Below the pieces are notes generated by a model, which did not search any database, was not told the DNA's origin, and saw only the letters and a list, made by a program, of their open reading frames with translations. From Moraxella bovis (lineage in GTDB: Bacteria > Pseudomonadota > Gammaproteobacteria > Pseudomonadales > Moraxellaceae): DNA of 10,741 nucleotides. Below are positions 6,008 to 10,741 of the stretch, one piece after another; positions within the stretch are counted from its first letter, which is position 1, and each line of letters starts with the position of its first letter. The DNA is taken from positions 15,111 through 25,851 of the forward strand of contig NZ_MUXV01000024.1 in NCBI RefSeq assembly GCF_002014975.1. Reading direction: 5' to 3'. A program made the translations under genes and the position numbers.

Positions 6008-6021
6008 GGGAAAATTTTCCC
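6008..6021 (+). promoter_or_regulatory. Perfect 14-bp palindrome overlapping the polA promoter
   Basis: GGGAAAATTTTCCC is fully self-complementary. It begins two bases after the T-run of the preceding terminator and covers the expected -35 region of the polA promoter. The position would suit a repressor site or a curved AT-tract; nothing in the sequence identifies a regulator. Confidence 0.4.
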
Positions 6022-6045
6022 TAATTTTCCTTTTTTGGGTATAAT
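6017..6045 (+). promoter_or_regulatory. polA promoter
   Basis: A perfect -10 TATAAT (6040-6045) follows a T/G-rich spacer. The best -35 at 17-base spacing is the poor TTCCCT (6017-6022), inside the palindrome. The predicted start near 6052 leaves a leader of about 29 nt. The weak -35 suggests modest expression or dependence on a factor. Confidence 0.65.
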
Positions 6046-6080
6046 AGTTCAAATTTTATATCAAAAAAGTTATTAAAATC

Positions 6081-8975
6081 ATGACCTACACCGACATCCC
6101 CAACCTTGCCACTTTTGACACGTCCGCCATTGATAAATCCAAACCACCTGTCATTCTCGTGGACGGCTCGTATTATCTATTTCGCTGTTTTCACGGTATG
6201 CCCCTACTATCCAACCAAGACGGCTTGCCCACCAATGCCACTCGTGGTGTGCTAAATGCCTTGGGCAAGCTCATCAAAAAATACAAGCCCACCCACATGG
6301 CGGTCGCTTTTGATACCAAAGCCCCCACCTTTCGCCACGAATTATCGGACGCTTATAAGGCTCACCGTCCGCCGATGGACGATGATTTGCGAGTGCAGAT
6401 TCCGTATATTCATGATTTGATTGAAAAATTGGGCATTTCCCTCATCAAAATTGACGGTTTTGAAGCGGACGACATCATCGGCACGCTTGCTCACACCGCT
6501 TGCCAAAACGGCTATCCTGTCGTCATCTCCACAGGCGACAAGGACATGGCACAGCTGGTTAATGACTGTGTGATTTTGGAAGACAGTTTTAAGGACAAAA
6601 TCACGGACTTACAGGGCGTATTTGACAAATTTGGCGTACACAACACCCAAATCGCCGATTATCTCACGCTCATGGGCGACTCATCGGACGGCATTGCAGG
6701 CATTCCTAAGGTTGGGGCGAAGACGGCAAGCAAGTTATTGACCGAATATGGCGATATTGACGGCATTTTGGCAAATCTTGCCAATATCAAAGGCATGGTT
6801 GGGCAAAAAATATACGAACATCAAGGCGAAATCCCCCTAAATCGCACCCTTGCCACGATTGTTACCAATCTAGAACTGCCCATTTCATTTGACGAATTAA
6901 GATTAGACAATGACAAACAGACACAAATAAAACGTGCCAAAGCGTTATATGAGTTATTTAAGACATTAGAATTTAAAAAAGAAATGGCGGAGCAGTTGGC
7001 ATTATTAAAAATGGCGGAGTTGCCTGTTACTGATGATTTATTTAATAATGACAATGCCGATAATGAATTAAACAATCCTTTTGATGATAATTTGGCGGAT
7101 AACAGCGATGAATTAACCGTTAAACCCTTACCCATTAAACAAGGTACTTATAAAACCATAAATAGCCTTGATGAATTTCATAAGCTTATTGATAAATTAA
7201 AGAGTGTGCCTTATTTTGCCATTGATACCGAGACGACTAGCATTGACTGGCAAAAGGCAGAGTTGGTTGGGGTATCTATCGCTACAACCAATTATGAAGG
7301 CTATTATATCCCTGTGGGACATACGGGCGATTTTGATATTTTGCTTGATAATCAATTAGATAGGGACTTTGTTTTAAATGAGTTAAAACCCATTTTAGAA
7401 AATCAGAGTATCGGCAAAATCGGACAGCATATTAAATACGACAGTCATGTTTTTAAAAAATATGGCATTGAGCTAAATAATTGGCATATGGATACCATGT
7501 TAACCAGTTATGTCATCAATGGCGTGGCGACACGGCATAACATGGACGATTTGGCACGACACTATCTGGGCGTAAATACCACCACCTTTGAAGACGTGGC
7601 AGGTAAAGGGGCAAAACAGCTTAGCTTTGATAAAGTGGACATGGACAAGGCAAGCGATTATGCGTGCGAAGATGCGGACATTACGTATCGCTTGTTTAGT
7701 GTGTTTGACGAGTATTTACAAAAAGATACTAATGCCAATAGCCTTTTGCACAAATTAGAAATCCCCACCGCCCAAATCTTAGCCCAAATGGAGCATGACG
7801 GCATTTTGATAAAGACCGAATTTTTGGGTAAATTATCGCTTGCTTTTGACAATCAAATCAGTCAATTAGAACAAAAAGCCTTTGAGCTGGCGGGCGAGAG
7901 CTTTAACGTGGCAAGCCCCAAACAGCTTGGCGAGATCTTGTTTGACAAATTAGGCATATCAGGCGGTAAAAAAACCAAAACAGGGCAATATTCCACATCG
8001 GAGGCGACCCTTGCCAAGATTGACCACCCGCTTGTGGACGTGGTGCTAGAACACAGAAGTCTGTCCAAGCTCAAAAGCACCTATACGGACGCTCTTGCCA
8101 AAGTCGCTGACAAACAGGGGCGAGTGCATACTAGCTATCACCAAGCCTTGACGAGTACAGGGCGACTGTCGTCATCAGACCCCAACCTACAAAATATCCC
8201 CATTCGCACCGACACAGGGCGACTCATTCGTGAAGCCTTTATCGCGCCGACAGGGCGTGTGATTATGGCGGCGGATTATTCGCAGATTGAGCTGCGGCTC
8301 ATGGCTCATTTTAGTGGCGATGAGAGTTTGATTAATGCCTTTAAAAACAACCTAGACATTCACACCGCCACCGCTGCCGAGATTATGGGTAAGGAGCTAT
8401 CAGACGTAACGCCAAACGAGAGACGTTCAGCAAAGGCGGTGAATTTTGGGCTACTATACGGCATGGGCGTGTTTGGGCTTGCCAAACAGCTTGGCGTAGA
8501 AAACGGCGTGGCAAAGGACTACATCAAGCGGTATTTTGCCCGTTATCCTGCCATACATGATTACATGGAAAATACCAAAAGTTACGCCAAATCAACAGGT
8601 TATGTTACCACCATTTTAGGACGTAAGCTCTACGCTCCCGACATCAACTCATCAAACGCCATGATAAGACAAGGGGCGGAGCGGGCAAGCATTAACGCCC
8701 CACTACAAGGCTCTGCCGCCGAAATCATCAAACTTGCCATGATAGCCGTGGATAAAATCCTACCCAAAGACCATGCCAAACTTTTGCTACAAGTGCATGA
8801 TGAATTGGTATTTGAAGTCGATAGCGATAAGGCGGACGAGATAGGCGAGCTTATCAAAACCGCCATGCAAAACGTACTGACCGACACCGCCAAAAGCTTA
8901 GGCTGGGACGTGGATTTCGCCGTGCCACTTGTTGTGGAGATTGGCGTGGGGGAGAATTGGGAGAAGGCTCACTGA
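6081..8975 (+). CDS. polA: DNA polymerase I
   Basis: This encodes 964 residues, slightly longer than E. coli Pol I (928). The 5'-3' exonuclease domain (about 20-300) has VILVDGSYYLFR, FDTKAPTFR, AYKAHRPP, EADDIIGT, STGDKD and MGDSSDGIAGIPKVG. The 3'-5' proofreading domain (about 350-545) keeps its acidic residues: DTET (D382, E384), KYD (D454) and YACEDAD (Y527, D531). In the polymerase domain, motif A is ADYSQIELR (D732), motif B is RRSAKAVNFGLLYG (R781, K785, F789, Y793), and motif C is VHDE (D907, E908). All three activities should therefore work in Okazaki fragment maturation and repair. An Asn/Asp-rich insertion (about 315-346) joins the first two domains. The ATG at 6081 fits the family N-terminus, but no clear Shine-Dalgarno precedes it. 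The SulP gene follows after 6 bases. Confidence 0.98.
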   Translation: MTYTDIPNLATFDTSAIDKSKPPVILVDGSYYLFRCFHGMPLLSNQDGLPTNATRGVLNALGKLIKKYKPTHMAVAFDTKAPTFRHELSDAYKAHRPPMDDDLRVQIPYIHDLIEKLGISLIKIDGFEADDIIGTLAHTACQNGYPVVISTGDKDMAQLVNDCVILEDSFKDKITDLQGVFDKFGVHNTQIADYLTLMGDSSDGIAGIPKVGAKTASKLLTEYGDIDGILANLANIKGMVGQKIYEHQGEIPLNRTLATIVTNLELPISFDELRLDNDKQTQIKRAKALYELFKTLEFKKEMAEQLALLKMAELPVTDDLFNNDNADNELNNPFDDNLADNSDELTVKPLPIKQGTYKTINSLDEFHKLIDKLKSVPYFAIDTETTSIDWQKAELVGVSIATTNYEGYYIPVGHTGDFDILLDNQLDRDFVLNELKPILENQSIGKIGQHIKYDSHVFKKYGIELNNWHMDTMLTSYVINGVATRHNMDDLARHYLGVNTTTFEDVAGKGAKQLSFDKVDMDKASDYACEDADITYRLFSVFDEYLQKDTNANSLLHKLEIPTAQILAQMEHDGILIKTEFLGKLSLAFDNQISQLEQKAFELAGESFNVASPKQLGEILFDKLGISGGKKTKTGQYSTSEATLAKIDHPLVDVVLEHRSLSKLKSTYTDALAKVADKQGRVHTSYHQALTSTGRLSSSDPNLQNIPIRTDTGRLIREAFIAPTGRVIMAADYSQIELRLMAHFSGDESLINAFKNNLDIHTATAAEIMGKELSDVTPNERRSAKAVNFGLLYGMGVFGLAKQLGVENGVAKDYIKRYFARYPAIHDYMENTKSYAKSTGYVTTILGRKLYAPDINSSNAMIRQGAERASINAPLQGSAAEIIKLAMIAVDKILPKDHAKLLLQVHDELVFEVDSDKADEIGELIKTAMQNVLTDTAKSLGWDVDFAVPLVVEIGVGENWEKAH
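7023..7118 (+). other. Asn/Asp-rich interdomain linker of Pol I
   Basis: Residues about 315-346 of Pol I are dominated by Asn and Asp (DDLFNNDNADNELNN and DDNLADNSDE), in a notably AT-rich stretch of the gene with repeated AAT and GAT codons. It lies between the flap exonuclease part and the Klenow part, where family members have a flexible, poorly conserved tether. Length and composition account for part of the extra size over E. coli Pol I. Confidence 0.6.
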
Positions 8976-8981
8976 TACGCC

Positions 8982-10703
8982 ATGCCAAGACGACTACGTT
9001 CAATGCTCGCCTCCACATGGCTCTCCCCCTTATTGGCAGAGCCAAAGCGTGCCTTGCCTGAGCTTAGTACAGGGCTGATGATGGCGGTGCTGGTCATTCC
9101 TCAAAGTTTGGGCTATGCACTGCTGGCAGGGCTGCCGCCTGTCATGGGGCTATACAGTGCCATCGTGCCAACGATGGTGTATGCCTATGTTGGTTCAAGC
9201 TCGGTCAATGCCGTCGGGCCTGTTGCCATTACCGCCATTATGACATCAGGGGCGTTGTCGTCCTATGCGTTGGGGAGCTTGCAGTATCAGGCGATGGCGG
9301 TAACGCTTGCCCTGATGGTTGGCATGCTACTCATGCTCGCCCATGTGATACGTTTGGGCTGGATTATGCAGTTTGTCAGTCGTGGCGTGGCAAGTGGCTT
9401 TATCAGTGGGGCGTCTGTGCTGATTATCTTGGGGCAGTTAAAACATCTCATCGGCACGCCCTTATCAGGCGATGGACTCATTGACATGATGGGCAAGATG
9501 GCAGGGCAGGAGCGACTGTTTCATGCCCCGACTGCCATGTTGGGACTGGGGGCGTTGGGGCTACTCTTCATGAACCGCTACCGCCCCACACTCATGCACG
9601 GCGTGCTGTATCGCCTACTGCCTAAGTCCGCCCATGCTCACATCGCCCGTTTTTTTATCGTGGTACTCGTTGGTATCAGTATCATCATCGCTCGGCAGTA
9701 TGACTTTGCCAATCTCGGCATTGCCACGCTCGCCCCCTTGCCGACACATCTGCCCCTGCCTGCCTTTCCTGTGGTTAGTCTAGACATCATCATCACACTA
9801 CTGCCGTCTGCTCTGCTCATCGCACTCATCGCCTTTATATCCAGTGCCAGTGTGGCGGGCAATCTGGCACGCATTCGCCATGAGTCATTTGCTCCCAACC
9901 ATGAGTTAAAAGGGCTGGGACTTGCCAACATCGCAAGTTCGCTCTTTGGCGGATTTGCCGTCTCAGGCGGTATCTCTCGCACCAGCATGAATGTCGCACT
10001 CGGAGCGAATACGCCCCTATCGTCCATGGTCTGTGCCATAGGCGTGCTGATTATTGCGTTATTTTTGGGGCAATTCATCACGGGGCTACCCTATGCGGTA
10101 CTCTCTGCCATCATCATCACGTCCGCGATTGCCATGATTGATGTGGCAAGTTTTAGGGTTGCCCACGCCCAAGACAAAAGCGAAGCCTTAACCCTTGCCA
10201 TGACTTTTGTGGCGTGCGTGGGCTTTGGGCTGAACATCGGGCTTATCACAGGGCTACTGGTCAGCTTTGCACTCATCATCTATCGCTCGCACCGTGTGCA
10301 TATGGCGGTTGTGGGGCAGGTTGAGGGTAGCGAGCATTTTCGGAACATCCATCGCCATGACGTACAGACCTTTGATAACATGATACTCATTCGCATTGAT
10401 GAGAGCCTGTATTTTGGCAATATCGCCACCGTCCGCACCGCCCTAGATGACATCTGCCGTGAGTATTCTACCGCTCGCCACATCGTCGTCATCATGACGG
10501 CGGTCAATCACGTGGATTTATCCGCCCAAGAAATGCTTGCCGACTTTAACCGCACACTCATCATGGATGACAAGCAATTACACTTTACCGAAATCAAAGG
10601 GCCCGTCATGGATGCTCTCATGCACACCCCTGTCATCACAGCACTAAGCGGTCAAGTGTTTTTAAGTACAGGTATGGCGGTAAACACCTTAAAAAATACT
10701 TGA
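8982..10703 (+). CDS. SulP-family (SLC26-type) anion transporter with STAS domain
   Basis: This encodes a 573-residue inner-membrane protein. The SulP signature is near the N-terminus: VLVIPQSLGYALLAGLPPV-GLYS (residues about 37-59), then VGSSSVNAVGPVA (70-82). A second conserved block at about 308-343 reads LKGLGLANI, SLFGGFAVSGGISRTSMN and GANTPL. Many hydrophobic segments lie between residues 30 and 435. A cytoplasmic STAS domain follows (about 460-570), with ILIRIDESLYFGN and the VDLSAQEML loop. SulP proteins move sulfate, bicarbonate or dicarboxylates; the substrate cannot be read from sequence. The start is 6 bases after the polA stop, with GAGAAGG (8961-8967) 14 bases upstream, so translational coupling is likely; an in-frame ATG at 9003 is a weaker alternative. 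The coding sequence looks richer in G+C than the adhesin. No terminator is visible before the window ends. Confidence 0.93.
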   Translation: MPRRLRSMLASTWLSPLLAEPKRALPELSTGLMMAVLVIPQSLGYALLAGLPPVMGLYSAIVPTMVYAYVGSSSVNAVGPVAITAIMTSGALSSYALGSLQYQAMAVTLALMVGMLLMLAHVIRLGWIMQFVSRGVASGFISGASVLIILGQLKHLIGTPLSGDGLIDMMGKMAGQERLFHAPTAMLGLGALGLLFMNRYRPTLMHGVLYRLLPKSAHAHIARFFIVVLVGISIIIARQYDFANLGIATLAPLPTHLPLPAFPVVSLDIIITLLPSALLIALIAFISSASVAGNLARIRHESFAPNHELKGLGLANIASSLFGGFAVSGGISRTSMNVALGANTPLSSMVCAIGVLIIALFLGQFITGLPYAVLSAIIITSAIAMIDVASFRVAHAQDKSEALTLAMTFVACVGFGLNIGLITGLLVSFALIIYRSHRVHMAVVGQVEGSEHFRNIHRHDVQTFDNMILIRIDESLYFGNIATVRTALDDICREYSTARHIVVIMTAVNHVDLSAQEMLADFNRTLIMDDKQLHFTEIKGPVMDALMHTPVITALSGQVFLSTGMAVNTLKNT

Positions 10704-10727
10704 CAGCCTGCCAAATCCGCTGATAAT
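10700..10727 (+). promoter_or_regulatory. Strong promoter candidate for the next gene, overlapping the SulP stop
   Basis: A perfect consensus -35 TTGACA (10700-10705) overlaps the SulP stop codon (10701-10703). It is followed after 16 bases by GATAAT (10722-10727), five of six consensus positions. The start would be near 10734, so a gene to the right, outside the window, is probably transcribed on the + strand. Confidence 0.6.
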
Positions 10728-10741
10728 CTTTTGAAAATTGA

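Noticed and set aside
8854..9045. Minus-strand frame spanning the polA-SulP junction
   Set aside because: It overlaps two well-supported genes, is Arg/Pro-rich without recognisable features, and has no promoter signal that I can see.
9638..10081. 147-residue minus-strand frame opposite the SulP gene
   Set aside because: It is Met/Ala/Ser-rich and mirrors membrane-segment codons; the + strand frame shows clear family motifs throughout.

Overview
The window looks like chromosomal DNA of a gammaproteobacterium, most likely Moraxellaceae (Moraxella-like). This rests on a gammaproteobacterial ribosomal protein S21, an E. coli-type three-domain DNA polymerase I, and moderately AT-leaning DNA with very AT-rich spacers. 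All supported genes lie on the + strand. I see no tRNA, rRNA, insertion sequence or CRISPR array.

Layout. Positions 1-4998 hold the 3' part of a very large surface adhesin gene whose start lies left of the window. It encodes six tandem ~100-residue CshA-type fibril repeats, then Calx-beta, T1SS-143 and choice-of-anchor-K-like domains, a short RTX calcium-binding block and a type I secretion C-terminus. An intrinsic terminator follows at 5012-5040. A strong extended -10 promoter (5064-5092) then drives rpsU (5216-5431) through a leader of about 117 nt. That leader can form mutually exclusive stems and a possible pseudoknot next to the ribosome binding site. A second terminator (5448-5475) closes rpsU. 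A 190-base AT-rich spacer with a 17-bp palindrome precedes a 100-residue predicted lipoprotein (5667-5969), which ends at a third terminator (5981-6006). polA (6081-8975) starts behind a promoter overlapped by a perfect 14-bp palindrome. A SulP-family anion transporter with a STAS domain (8982-10703) begins 6 bases after the polA stop and is probably co-transcribed. A consensus-like promoter overlaps the SulP stop codon and points out of the right edge.

The genes form at least four transcription units: adhesin, rpsU, lipoprotein, and polA-SulP. Translation, DNA repair/replication and anion transport do not form an obvious joint pathway. I find no clear multi-gene novel system. The two most rewarding places are the rpsU leader, as a candidate structured regulatory RNA, and the mosaic, near-identical repeats of the adhesin, a candidate site of length and sequence variation.
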